DNA from: Catenuloplanes indicus
GTDB lineage: Bacteria > Actinomycetota > Actinomycetes > Mycobacteriales > Micromonosporaceae
Assembly (NCBI RefSeq): GCF_030813715.1
Contig: NZ_JAUSUZ010000001.1
Span: 7,378,001 to 7,442,000 of the forward strand
Direction: 5' to 3'
Length of the DNA: 64,000 nt
Shown here: in pieces, positions 44,375 through 54,450 of the stretch
Layout of the letters: every line of letters starts with the position of its first letter
Position numbering within the stretch: position 1 is the first letter of the stretch
Program-made: the position numbers and the translations under genes
The notes under the pieces: model-generated
Database searches by the model: none
Seen by the model: only the letters and a program-made list of their open reading frames with translations
Told to the model about the DNA's origin: nothing

Positions 44375-45727
44375 TCAGTGCGGACGGCGGCGGAGCAGAC
44401 GGAGCGGGATCTGGCAGGCGGCCACGAAGAGGATCAGGCCGGCGCCGGCCAACGCGATCTGGCCCAGCGCGGGAATGCCACCGGACGCCGCGGCGGGCGC
44501 CGGCACGGGCCGTGCGACGACGGCGGCGTGCACGGCCGCGGCCGGATCGATGAAACCGCGGCCGGTGGCCGGGTCCGGCGCGTCGGCACGGTCCGCGGTG
44601 TCCAGCACGATCTGGGTGGCCTCGGCGGCGGCCAGCTCCGGCGCGGCGGCCCGGACCAGCGCCAGCAGCCCGGCGGCGAACGACGCCGCGTAGTCCGGGC
44701 CGGAGCCCTGCAGCGCCGGCCGGCCGGCCGTACCGATGCTGGTCACGCCCACGCCGGGCGCGACCACGTCCACGGCGCCGTCCGGGTGCGGCCCGGCCGC
44801 TGTGCCGTCCGCGCCCACGCCGCCGACGCGCAGCAGGCCCGGCCGGGACGGCCGCCCCGGCCGGGTCGCGGCCGGCAGCACCACGGCCACGTCCCGCGCC
44901 ACGGCCTCGTCGACGGCCGTGGCGACCTCATCGGCGGTGGTGTCGACCGGCACGGTCAACGCGACCACGCCGGCACCGGCGTCGACCGCGAGCCGGACCG
45001 CGTCCGCCGCGTCGCGCGGGTCCGCGCGGCCGTCCGCCGCGACCGGCACCCGTACCGGCAGGATCATCGCCTCCGGTGCCATCCCGCTGAACCCGTCCGC
45101 CCCGTCCGCGCGGGCGGCCACCACGCCGGCCATCGCGGTGCCGTGCCCGGTGCAGTCCACGGCCGGCGTGCCGGCGTTGCCGCTGCTCTCGCCGCCCAGG
45201 ACGCGACCGGCCAGCGCCGGTGCGGTGACGTCCACGCCGGTGTCGACGACCGCCACCGTGGTTCCCGCGCCCCGGCCGCGCGCCCACGCGCCGGGCAGGT
45301 CGAAACGAAGCTGGGCCCACGGCAGCCCGGCCGGCGCGGCCCGGTCCGGCCCGCGTTCCGGACAGGACTCCGCGGCCGCCTCCGGTCTCGGCGCCGCCTC
45401 GGGCAGCAGGCCCCGTTCGACGCCGGGCCCGGCGGCGTCCCAGGGCAAGACGATGATCCATCCGGCGTGCAGCCGGTCCGGGTCGCTCAGCGTGGCACCG
45501 TCGGGCTGCGGACGGCCGCTGTTGAGCGCGACCAGCTCCCGGACCCGCGCCGGATCGCCGAGCAGCGCGGCGGCGATCTCGGTCAGCGTCTCGGGGTCGC
45601 CGTCGGCGGTCGTGGTCACCACGTGATACTTCCGGTACTCCGGCGCCGCCACCGCGGGCGTGGCCGCGAACAGCACCAGGACCAGCAGGAACACGGCCGG
45701 CCAGCGGCGGGCCGCTCGGTGAGCCAC
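44375..45727 (-). CDS. mycP: Mycosin-like subtilase lacking the catalytic serine, with N-terminal LysM-like domain
   Basis: The protein has 450 residues. The GTG at 45727 follows GGGAGG. A signal peptide (to about residue 28) is followed by the LysM-like domain shared with the neighbours (about 32-108) and a subtilase domain (about 135-400). A C-terminal transmembrane helix (about 420-440) has a short basic tail. D162 (VVDTGVD) and H195 (CTGHGTAMAG) are present. The block that should read GTSxAAP reads G-P-D345-Y-A-A-S, so the nucleophile is aspartate, and the oxyanion Asn region (AAGN) is PAATR. The fold and topology are those of MycP of ESX systems, where the protein stabilises the membrane complex independently of proteolysis. 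A structural pseudoprotease is the best reading. It is convergent with the previous gene. Confidence 0.88.
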   Translation of the reverse strand: MAHRAARRWPAVFLLVLVLFAATPAVAAPEYRKYHVVTTTADGDPETLTEIAAALLGDPARVRELVALNSGRPQPDGATLSDPDRLHAGWIIVLPWDAAGPGVERGLLPEAAPRPEAAAESCPERGPDRAAPAGLPWAQLRFDLPGAWARGRGAGTTVAVVDTGVDVTAPALAGRVLGGESSGNAGTPAVDCTGHGTAMAGVVAARADGADGFSGMAPEAMILPVRVPVAADGRADPRDAADAVRLAVDAGAGVVALTVPVDTTADEVATAVDEAVARDVAVVLPAATRPGRPSRPGLLRVGGVGADGTAAGPHPDGAVDVVAPGVGVTSIGTAGRPALQGSGPDYAASFAAGLLALVRAAAPELAAAEATQIVLDTADRADAPDPATGRGFIDPAAAVHAAVVARPVPAPAAASGGIPALGQIALAGAGLILFVAACQIPLRLLRRRPH

Positions 45728-45795
45728 GACAACCTCCCGTTCGCACCCGGTCCGCCCGGCACCACACCGCCGGAGCGCTCCCGGCCACGGTAGGT

Positions 45796-45823
45796 CACCC
45801 GCGGCATCAGGGACGAGCCGTCC
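45796..45823 (+). promoter_or_regulatory. Third, weaker match to CACCCG-N17-CGTCC
   Basis: CACCCG (45796-45801) and CGTCC (45819-45823) lie 30 bases before the small gene at 45853. They match only in the two short boxes and not in the flanks. The spacing to the gene is right for a promoter. Confidence 0.25.
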
Positions 45824-45852
45824 GCCCCGGGCGCGGTTCCCGGCCGGACATC

Positions 45853-45996
45853 ATGGAGACTGTGCCCGCGGCCCCGGAGGCAGAATCCGCCGGCGGGGGC
45901 CGCGGCGCCGACATCGCAAAGTACTACATGAAGGGCGAACCGGTCGACGGCCAGGTGGATCGCCCGAGCCGGCCATGCCGCCCGGAGGCGAAATGA
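45853..45996 (+). CDS. 47-residue small ORF, fragment of the LysM-like domain, overlapping the next gene
   Basis: This small frame is easily missed. Its middle, KYYMKGEPVDGQ, matches KYYVVGAPVNGQ at the start of the LysM-like domain of the 821-residue paralog, after which the similarity stops. Its TGA overlaps the ATG of the next gene (ATGA), so the two would be translationally coupled. It has no signal peptide or ribosome site that I can see. It may be a remnant left when the paralog lost its LysM domain, or a leader peptide controlling the next gene. Expression is unproven. Confidence 0.45.
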   Translation: METVPAAPEAESAGGGRGADIAKYYMKGEPVDGQVDRPSRPCRPEAK

Positions 45997-48227
45997 GCGA
46001 CATCACATGGGTACGACTGAGCGCGCTGCTCCTTGCCGCAGTGCTGCTCATGCTCGCGCTGGAGATCGTCCGCGGCGGGCGGAGCCGCTCCCGGTCCCGC
46101 GCCGGCGGTCCTGACCGGCAGCGCCGGCGGCTCCGCGACCGCGCCGCGATCCCGCCCGGCGACGACGCCGACGACCCGACCGTGCCCGCGCCGATGCCGG
46201 TCCGTCCCGCGTCCGCGGATCCTTCACCGACGTTCGCGCCGACGGCACCGGCGGAGTTCTCGGCCGCGCCGCCGGAGGCCCGGATGACCTGGGCGGAACC
46301 GCCCGCCGACCGCGTTACGTCGCGCCCGGCGCCGGTCACCCGGGACGGCACACCGGCGATCCCACGGTCGCGATGGCAGGACGCGCCCGGCACGTGGGTC
46401 GACGCGCCATCCCCCGACGAGGACACCCACCCACAGACCTGGACCGAACCGCCGAACTGGTCCTCCACCGCCCTGTCGGCCCCGGCGTCACCCGAGCGCG
46501 TGGCACCGGCGTCACCCGCGCGTGTGGCCCCGGTGCGGCCCGAGCGCGCGGCCCCGGCCGGGCGTCCCGGCAACGCGGCCCGTGAGCAGGCCACGTCGGC
46601 CGGCGCCGCCACCGCTCCGGCCCCGGACCAGCGCACATCGGCCCGCCGGCCGGGCAACCCGGCCGGCCGGCGCACGACGCAGCCCGCCCGCCCCGGTCAG
46701 GCCACCCCTTACCCCACACCCGCCTGGCACCACGAGGCCCCGGTGCGGCCGCCGGCCGATCCGGGCCGGGATCGTGAGGCGCCCGTGAAGTCGCTGGATG
46801 ATCCCGGCCGGGATCGTGAGGCGCCGGTGAAGTCGCTGGGCGATCCCGGCCGGGATCGTGAGGCGCCGGTGAAGTCGCTGGATGATCCCGGCCGGGATCG
46901 TGAGGCGCCGGTGAAGTCGCTGGATGATCCCGGCCGGGATCGTGAGGCGCCGGTGAAGTCGCTGGGCGATCCCGACCGGGATCGTGAGGCACCGGTCAAG
47001 GTGCTGTCCGATGCCGAGTCGCCGGAGCGGGGCCGGGGCGGCTCCGGTCCTGACGACCGAGCGACGGCCGCCTCTCCGGCGGCGGGGGAGCCGGACAGCC
47101 AGCCGGACCTGCCGCCTCCGGCCACGGGCATTCCGCACGTCGACCTTCCTGTTCCCGGTGATGCCCCGGTTCGTCTCGGCGGCAGCGGCCTGATCATCGG
47201 GATCAGTGCGGGAAGCCGCCCGCTGTCCCGGCCCGCCGAGGTCGCGGCCCCCGAGCGAACCGACCCGGCATCGGCGAGCCCGGCCTCGTCGGGAACCGCA
47301 CCGATGGGAGGCGCATCCGCGGGTCCCGCGTCTGCCGGTCCCGCGTCTGCGGGTTCCGCATCCGCAGGCTGGGCATCCGCGGGCCCCGCGACGGGACGTG
47401 CGCCGACGGGACCCGTGCTGACGGGACCTGCGCCGACGGAACCCGTGTCGACGGAACCCGTGTCGACGGGATCCGTGCCGGCAGGACCTGCGCCAGCGGG
47501 ATCCGCGTCTGTGGGATCCGCGTCTGCGGGTTTTGCGTCTGCGGGATTTGCGTCGCGGACCGCACCGGCGGAGAGGCCGGCTCCACAGCCGCCCGCGGCC
47601 GCGGCGCCCTCGGCCATCGGTGCGGCGGACCCCGCCGGGGAGCCGGATCCGGTGATCGAGATGGCGTCGCCGGCGGGTGCGGTGGCGCGGCCGGTGCTGC
47701 CCGGGCCCGGCGACGAGAGCCCCGAGGTGGCCGAGACGCTGGACACCCCGCTCGGTCCCGTCACGGTGCGGCTGTTCGGCGTCGCGTCCGGGGCCGTGCC
47801 GGCCTATGCCTGGCTGGCCGACGGTGAGGAGCCGCCGCCGGCCACGGTGCCGGTGGTGGTCGGGCGGCGAGGACGGTGGCGGCTGCACGTGGATCTCGCA
47901 CGTACCCCCGATGTCCTGACGATCGTCGGTCCGGTGGACGCCGCCCGCCGCCAGGCGGCCGCGCTGATCGCCGGGCTGGACGAGGCCGGCGTGGGCGTGG
48001 CCGTGGTCCGGGACGCGATGGACGGCGTGCCGGTGCCCGGTGCCCGCCGGCTCAGCCGGTTCCCGGCACCACCGGCGCCGGGGCGGATGCTCGAGTCGAC
48101 GTTCGTGGTGCTGGCCACGGACGCGCCGGCCGAGGCCCGGCACCTGGCCGCCGCGACCGACGGCCACGCCGTACCGGTGATCATGGGTGAGGTCCCGGGC
48201 GGTCGCTGGTCGATTCAGCTGCGCTGA
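45993..48227 (+). CDS. Single-pass membrane protein with repetitive linker and FtsK-like C-terminal domain (paralog of 41901-44366)
   Basis: The protein has 744 residues. The ATG at 45993 follows GGAGG and overlaps the small upstream frame; an ATG at 45975 is in frame but has a poorer site. There is no LysM domain: the protein starts with a transmembrane helix (about 5-25), an Arg-rich cytoplasmic flank and a long low-complexity linker. The linker contains six 14-residue repeats DPGRDREAPVKSLD and a region of Ala/Gly/Pro/Ser pentads. The last 170 residues parallel the other paralog: VPVVVGRR, HVDLARTPD, IVG, then GPVDAARRQ instead of a P-loop. The stop overlaps the convergent gene by 13 bases. 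An ESX-associated membrane subunit is inferred from its neighbours. Confidence 0.8.
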   Translation: MSDITWVRLSALLLAAVLLMLALEIVRGGRSRSRSRAGGPDRQRRRLRDRAAIPPGDDADDPTVPAPMPVRPASADPSPTFAPTAPAEFSAAPPEARMTWAEPPADRVTSRPAPVTRDGTPAIPRSRWQDAPGTWVDAPSPDEDTHPQTWTEPPNWSSTALSAPASPERVAPASPARVAPVRPERAAPAGRPGNAAREQATSAGAATAPAPDQRTSARRPGNPAGRRTTQPARPGQATPYPTPAWHHEAPVRPPADPGRDREAPVKSLDDPGRDREAPVKSLGDPGRDREAPVKSLDDPGRDREAPVKSLDDPGRDREAPVKSLGDPDRDREAPVKVLSDAESPERGRGGSGPDDRATAASPAAGEPDSQPDLPPPATGIPHVDLPVPGDAPVRLGGSGLIIGISAGSRPLSRPAEVAAPERTDPASASPASSGTAPMGGASAGPASAGPASAGSASAGWASAGPATGRAPTGPVLTGPAPTEPVSTEPVSTGSVPAGPAPAGSASVGSASAGFASAGFASRTAPAERPAPQPPAAAAPSAIGAADPAGEPDPVIEMASPAGAVARPVLPGPGDESPEVAETLDTPLGPVTVRLFGVASGAVPAYAWLADGEEPPPATVPVVVGRRGRWRLHVDLARTPDVLTIVGPVDAARRQAAALIAGLDEAGVGVAVVRDAMDGVPVPGARRLSRFPAPPAPGRMLESTFVVLATDAPAEARHLAAATDGHAVPVIMGEVPGGRWSIQLR
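46758..47009 (+). repeat. Six tandem 42-bp coding repeats
   Basis: Each unit encodes DPGRDREAPVKSL plus D or G. Units differ at few bases, mainly in the last codon, and the sixth is divergent (VKVLS). They lie in the linker of the membrane protein and probably vary in number between strains. Confidence 0.9.
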
Positions 48228-50248
48228 GCGTGGGCGAGCACGTCGGCGAGCGGGCCCTGCGGTGCGTCGCGGCGGCGTCGCCACCGTGAACCGGCCGGTT
48301 CGAACACGCGCAACGCCGTGATCCGCTCGTAGTGGCGCGGCGGCACCACCAGGTCGATGCCGGCCCGATGCAGCCGCACCGCGCGGGAGTGGACGGACGG
48401 CAGCCGGCCGAGCAGTTCCGCGGCGGCCGGGAGGTCGATCGCCCGTCCCTCCGGCACCATCACCTCGATCAGCAGCCGCCCGGCGGTGACCGCCGGTGCC
48501 CGGCGCAGCAGCCGCATCCAGCCGGTCGGCAGCGTGCGGGCGTGCAGCGGGACCAGCGCGTACGCGGTGCGCGGTCCGGGCCAGCGGGGCGCGTCGTCCG
48601 GCAGGCCGGGCACGCCGTGCAGCGCGCCCGCGGAGGTGATCCGCAGCGGCGCGCCGCCGGGCATGCCGGTTCCGACCGCCGCGCCGCCGGCGGTGAGCGC
48701 GTAGCCGGTGATCAGCCGGGCGCGTCCGAGCCGGCCGGCCGGGAGGAGGAAGACCTGCTGGCTGAGCAGGTGCTGGAACCGGCTCGGCACCGGCGTGCCG
48801 ATCGAGCTGGCGAGCACCGCGCCGCCCGCCTCCACCCGCACCCGCAGCAGCCAGCGGGCCCGCCGGTCCGGGTGGATCGCGTGCGGGTCGAGGTGGCCGA
48901 GCACGAACAGGTCGGGTGTGCGCAGCCCGCTCACGGCCACGATCTGAGGATCGTCCGGCGAGGTCACGAACGCCTCGAACGGCTCCGTGGTGACCTGTGC
49001 CCGGCCGCGCAGCCATGGGACACCCACCGAGGGCGTGCCGACCGGCTCCTCCTCGGTCTCCGGCGGCGCGGACGCGAACAGGACGGCCGGCGGAGCGGCG
49101 ACCGGCACGACCGCCGCCGATGCGCTGACGACCGGAGTGCTGGCGACCGCGGTCACCGGGGGAGCGGGGGTGGCCGGTGGTGCCGAGGCGGCTCGCGGTG
49201 CGGCGGCGGCCGGCGGTGCGGGGGTGGCGGCCGTGGGGCGCACCGCGATCGTGACCGGCGCGGTGGCCGGTACCAGCCGCCCGTCCGGCCCGGAGCGGAA
49301 CGCGGCCTCGCCGGTCGCCCGCTCCGGCCGGTGCGCCTGCCAGAGCCCGGGTTCGCCGGTGGATTCGATCGCCCGCAGGTCGTGTCGGTCGCCGGACAGC
49401 TCGACCGCGCCACCGGCCGGTGGCGTCCACACGGTCGCGCCGGTCGTCTCGGCCAGGTCGGCCACGTTGCGCAGCAGGTGCTCGCGGTCCGCGGCCCCGG
49501 CCGGCCAGGTCAGCCAGAGCCGCAGGTCGCAGCCGTAGAGCGGCAGGTCGCCGAGCACGGAGGCGAGCCGCCGGCCGGCGTGCACCCGCTGGCCGCCCCG
49601 GTAGTCACCGATCACGAAGCCGCCGGACCGTACGGTGACCGCGACCGTGGCCAGCCGGGGATGCCCGTCGCGCAGCCGGTGTGCGGCCGCCCGCCGGGTC
49701 ACGAAGTCGGCGCGGGTGGCGAGCGCGACGCCGTCCGGCAGCGCCAGCGCGACCACGCCGGCCCGCTGCCGCACGATGCCGCCGTCGACGTCGAACCAGC
49801 CGGGCAGCGGGGTGGCGAGGTCCGGTGGCTGGATGACGGTCCAGCCGACCGGCTCGCCGGTGACCCGGTCGACCGCCACCGCGTCGGGCTCGTCGCCCTC
49901 GGACGGCCACCGGTCCACCCGCGCGCCGTCCGGTGTGGTCAGGACGTCGCGGCCGAGCAGCCCGGCGACCTCGCGGAACAGTGCGTCGTCGGCGGCGCCG
50001 TCGTCGGTGAGCATGCGTACGTCGTCGGTGGGCCCGCTGGCACGCCTGACCAGGTCGGCGAGGCGCCGCCCGGTCAGCGGCGTGTCCGGCGCGGTGGGGA
50101 CGACCAGCCCGCCGGTGGCGTGCAGCCGGATCAGCGGGACGTCGTACAGGCCGGTGACCTGCCGGTACCGCTCCATTGCCGGTCGCGCCGCGTACATCCC
50201 TCTCACCGCCCGCAGGTCACGTCCGCGCTCCGACTCGGACAACAGCAT
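48215..50248 (-). CDS. Hypothetical 677-residue protein of the ESX/toxin locus
   Basis: The frame is open much further upstream, across a divergent gene. The start at 50248 (MLLSESERGRD) is the first sensible ATG, but its ribosome site is weak; an ATG at 50196 (MYAARP) has GAGAGGG close by and is possible. There is no signal peptide or transmembrane helix. Residues about 1-290 hold alternating strands with one segment, LPLYGCDLRLWLTWPAG, followed by an alpha-helix and TTGATVWTPP. That alternation is common near the ends of giant actinobacterial toxin proteins. An Ala/Pro linker (about 345-410) separates this from a C-terminal domain of about 260 residues with LRVRVEAGG, LITGYAL and RLLIEVMVPEG strands. 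I do not recognise either domain. It is divergent from the second mycosin. Confidence 0.7.
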   Translation of the reverse strand: MLLSESERGRDLRAVRGMYAARPAMERYRQVTGLYDVPLIRLHATGGLVVPTAPDTPLTGRRLADLVRRASGPTDDVRMLTDDGAADDALFREVAGLLGRDVLTTPDGARVDRWPSEGDEPDAVAVDRVTGEPVGWTVIQPPDLATPLPGWFDVDGGIVRQRAGVVALALPDGVALATRADFVTRRAAAHRLRDGHPRLATVAVTVRSGGFVIGDYRGGQRVHAGRRLASVLGDLPLYGCDLRLWLTWPAGAADREHLLRNVADLAETTGATVWTPPAGGAVELSGDRHDLRAIESTGEPGLWQAHRPERATGEAAFRSGPDGRLVPATAPVTIAVRPTAATPAPPAAAAPRAASAPPATPAPPVTAVASTPVVSASAAVVPVAAPPAVLFASAPPETEEEPVGTPSVGVPWLRGRAQVTTEPFEAFVTSPDDPQIVAVSGLRTPDLFVLGHLDPHAIHPDRRARWLLRVRVEAGGAVLASSIGTPVPSRFQHLLSQQVFLLPAGRLGRARLITGYALTAGGAAVGTGMPGGAPLRITSAGALHGVPGLPDDAPRWPGPRTAYALVPLHARTLPTGWMRLLRRAPAVTAGRLLIEVMVPEGRAIDLPAAAELLGRLPSVHSRAVRLHRAGIDLVVPPRHYERITALRVFEPAGSRWRRRRDAPQGPLADVLAHAQRS

Positions 50249-50416
50249 GTCACCAGAGCGGATGATATGCGAGACCGGAACCTGAACCGGAGGGGGCGGA
50301 TCGGCCCGACTTCGATGACAAGTCCGAATCGCATTGAACTGGCGCGACCGGCGATCCGTAATCGGGGCGGCGCTCAATCGGGCGCGCCGCGCGAGAGAGG
50401 GAGAGTGCCGGTGCCG

Positions 50417-52051
<1,635 letters not shown>

Positions 52052-52065
52052 TCCGCACACGGAAA

Positions 52066-52097
52066 CGGCCCCCGCCCTCTCACGAGGACGGGGGCCG
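52066..52097. terminator. Hairpin terminator with T-run between convergent genes
   Basis: CGGCCCCCG (52066-52074) pairs with CGGGGGCCG (52089-52097), with a further CCTC/GAGG pairing inside. AATTTT follows on the plus strand. It lies between the stops at 52051 and 52116. Confidence 0.85.
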
Positions 52098-52115
52098 AAT
52101 TTTCGTACCCGTGGA

Positions 52116-53705
52116 TCAGCTCTTCGGGGTCCAGGACTGCTTGCCGTGGTTGACGCAGAACCAGATGACCACGCGGGAGCCGGGCGCCGGGTCGTCGCCG
52201 TCGATGTCCAGGCACATGTTGTCGGCCAGCGCGGTGTAGACCGTGCCGTTCTCGATCCGCCAGCGCTGCGCGTCCGTGCCGTTGCAGTTCCAGGTCCGTA
52301 CCGGCGTGACGTTGTCGGTCTTGGCGTCGGTCACGTCCAGGCACTTGCCGTCGACCTTGGAGCGGATGGTCCCGTCGGTGCCGATCTGCCAGCGCTGCGC
52401 GGCCGTCGCGGTGTCGCACTTCTGGATCGTGGCCGGGTCGCCGGGCGCGAGGCAGTGACCGCCCTTGACCTGCACGAACGTCGTACCCTCCGGCTTCGGC
52501 TTGTCCGACGACGGGGCCGGCGACGGGCGGGTGGGCCGCGGCGAGGCGCTGCCGGTGGCGGTCGGCTTCGGCGACTTCGAGGCGGACGGGGTGGCCGACG
52601 GCTTCGGCGCGACCGCGATCCGGCTGTCCATCGCGTAGTAGTCGGTGTAGGCCCGCACGGCCTCGATGAACGCCTGGGTCTCGCCGTCCGGCGTGCCCGC
52701 GGCCTGCCGCACCGTCTCCGGCCCGATCCGGTACGCGGCCAGCGCCAGCATGAGCGGGTCGCCCTCCAGCCCGTTCAGCTCGGTGATCAGCCCGCACAGC
52801 GCCTCGCCGACCGCCGGGACGGACTTACCCGCGTCCCACGCGGACGCGTCCTCCGGGCCGTACCGCGCCCACACGTCGCCGCGGAACTGGGCGACGCCCT
52901 GCTCACCGGTGCGGCCGAGCTTGTTCGAGTTGAACTCGGAGGACGCCATCAGCACGGCCGCGACCGTGGCCGGCGGGATCTCCCCGCAGACGCTGCCGGC
53001 GGCCTTGACCGGCGCGACGAACTCCTCCGGCAGCGGCTTGGCCTCGGCCGCGGACGGGTTCGGGTTCGCCCGCGCGTCCGTGCCGCCGAACTGCGGCAGC
53101 GTGGCGTAGTAGGCCGCGTAGGCGGTGGACCGGTCCACGTACTCGTCCGCCTCGCCGGGCACGCCCTTGGCCTTGGTCACCTCCGGCAGCCCGGACCGGA
53201 ACGCGGCCAGTGACAGACGCCACTCGTCGCCCTGCACGCCCGCGACCCGGACCTGGCCGGCCAGGTCGCACATCTGGTGCGCGAGCGCCAGCACGGCCGC
53301 GGCGGTGTCGTCGCGCTTCGCGTCCGGCCAGGGCGCCCAGTTCTTCCAGTCCTCGTCGTCCAGGCCGGCCAGGCCCTTGCCGCCGGACTCGGTATCGGTC
53401 GCGGACGCGTTCAGCCCGGACTCCGCCATCAGCTGGCCGGCCATCCGCGCCGGGGTCAGCATCGGGCAGGACCGGGCCGCGCTGGCGATCGCGGAGAACT
53501 GCTCGTCCGTCACGCTCCGGCCGGTGAGCTCGTCGTTCGCGGCGTTCGCGATGCCGAAGCCGATCGTGGCCGCGGACGCGACGATGATCGCGACGCCCGC
53601 CACGATCATGCCGGCGACGCCGCGGCGCAGCCCGCCTCTCGCCCGGATCCGGTCACCGAGCTCGCCGAGCCATCGACTCAGATTGGGGAACATGGTGGTT
53701 CGCAC
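52116..53705 (-). CDS. Membrane-anchored lytic-transglycosylase-like protein with C-terminal ricin-type lectin domain
   Basis: The protein has 529 residues. The GTG at 53705 is preferred, with GAAGGG upstream; an ATG four codons later is possible. A basic cytoplasmic tail and a transmembrane helix (about 30-55) lead to two related alpha-helical domains. The first has QLMAESGLNASATD (E95) and the second has LMASSEFNSNKLG...GVAQF, both like the catalytic-Glu regions of SLT/goose-lysozyme-type transglycosylases. A Ser/Pro/Lys linker follows. The last 125 residues are a beta-trefoil with three QxW-type motifs (AAQRWQI, DAQRWRI, GKQSW) and paired cysteines. It may cleave or bind peptidoglycan to let the ESX machine cross the wall; catalysis is not assured because the motifs are weak. 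A SigL-type promoter lies upstream. Confidence 0.83.
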   Translation of the reverse strand: MRTTMFPNLSRWLGELGDRIRARGGLRRGVAGMIVAGVAIIVASAATIGFGIANAANDELTGRSVTDEQFSAIASAARSCPMLTPARMAGQLMAESGLNASATDTESGGKGLAGLDDEDWKNWAPWPDAKRDDTAAAVLALAHQMCDLAGQVRVAGVQGDEWRLSLAAFRSGLPEVTKAKGVPGEADEYVDRSTAYAAYYATLPQFGGTDARANPNPSAAEAKPLPEEFVAPVKAAGSVCGEIPPATVAAVLMASSEFNSNKLGRTGEQGVAQFRGDVWARYGPEDASAWDAGKSVPAVGEALCGLITELNGLEGDPLMLALAAYRIGPETVRQAAGTPDGETQAFIEAVRAYTDYYAMDSRIAVAPKPSATPSASKSPKPTATGSASPRPTRPSPAPSSDKPKPEGTTFVQVKGGHCLAPGDPATIQKCDTATAAQRWQIGTDGTIRSKVDGKCLDVTDAKTDNVTPVRTWNCNGTDAQRWRIENGTVYTALADNMCLDIDGDDPAPGSRVVIWFCVNHGKQSWTPKS

Positions 53706-53745
53706 GGCGCCGTACCCTTCGTCAGCGTCACAACTCCGGCGTGAA

Positions 53746-53773
53746 GACGAAAGCGAACCCGGCTCGGTTCACC
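53746..53773 (-). promoter_or_regulatory. Putative SigL-type ECF promoter for the lectin/transglycosylase gene
   Basis: On the minus strand GGTGAACC (53773-53766) is followed after exactly 16 bases by CGTC (53749-53746). The region just upstream on the same strand is relatively AT-rich. The gene start is at 53705, about 41 bases from the -10 box. Confidence 0.65.
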
Positions 53774-53886
53774 GAACGGCGCAAACTACCGTAGATTTGT
53801 TCGCGAGCCGGAGGGAGCGACCTGGTGACCACGATGGCCGGACGGTGCGCCGGTGCCCCGCTGTGAGAGATTCGTTGGAGGCCTCG

Positions 53887-54450
53887 ATGCCGGCGATGCG
53901 CGACGACGCCGCTGTGTCGACCGCTGACGACGCCTCCGCGGCCTGGCCGCCCGAGGAGCGCATGCGGCGCATCCACGAGGCCCACGCCGCGCCGGTGCTC
54001 CGCTTCCTGATGCGGCTCACGCTCGGCGACCAGGACCTCGCGGAGGACCTGCTGCAGGAGACCATGCTGCGCGCCTGGCGCAACCTGGACGCGTTGCCCA
54101 AGGAGATCGAGCGGGTCGCGCCCTGGCTCTACACGGTCGCGCGGAACGTCGCGATCGACGCCGCCCGCGCCCGGCGGGCCCGCCCGCCGGAGGTCGCGGT
54201 GGCGGACATCACCCGGCTGCCGCAGCCGGGCGACGCGGTCGACGGGCTGGTCTCCGGGCACATCGTCCGGCAGGCGCTGGCCCGGCTCAGCCCGGAGCAC
54301 CGGGCGGTGCTGATCGAGGTCTACTTCCGGGGCTCGTCCACCGCCGAAGCGGCGGCCAGGCTGGGCATCCCGGAAGGTACAGTCAAGTCACGGGCTTATT
54401 ACGCAGTGCGATCGATGCGGGCCGCCGTGGGGTCGGTGGAACCGGAATGA
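53887..54450 (+). CDS. ECF RNA polymerase sigma factor (SigL-like)
   Basis: The protein has 187 residues. The ATG at 53887 is chosen because GGAGG (53877-53881) is five bases upstream; a GTG at 53863 lacks a site. Region 2 (about 30-100) contains LAEDLLQETMLRAW and the WLYTVARNVAIDAARARRARP segment, and region 4 (about 125-180) contains LSPEHRAVLIEVYFRG and the helix-turn-helix AEAAARLGIPEGTVKSR. No region 3 or extra C-terminal domain is present. Its stop overlaps the start of the anti-sigma gene. Five sites in the window match TGAACC-N16-CGT(A/C), the form reported for SigL of Mycobacterium tuberculosis, which is also paired with a zinc anti-sigma factor. It is likely the regulator of those sites. 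No such site was seen before the sigma gene itself. Confidence 0.93.
   Translation: MPAMRDDAAVSTADDASAAWPPEERMRRIHEAHAAPVLRFLMRLTLGDQDLAEDLLQETMLRAWRNLDALPKEIERVAPWLYTVARNVAIDAARARRARPPEVAVADITRLPQPGDAVDGLVSGHIVRQALARLSPEHRAVLIEVYFRGSSTAEAAARLGIPEGTVKSRAYYAVRSMRAAVGSVEPE

Noticed and set aside
48215-50248. Possible ADP-ribosyltransferase in the C-terminal half of the 677-residue protein
   Set aside because: No R-S-E or H-Y-E motif set could be placed with confidence.
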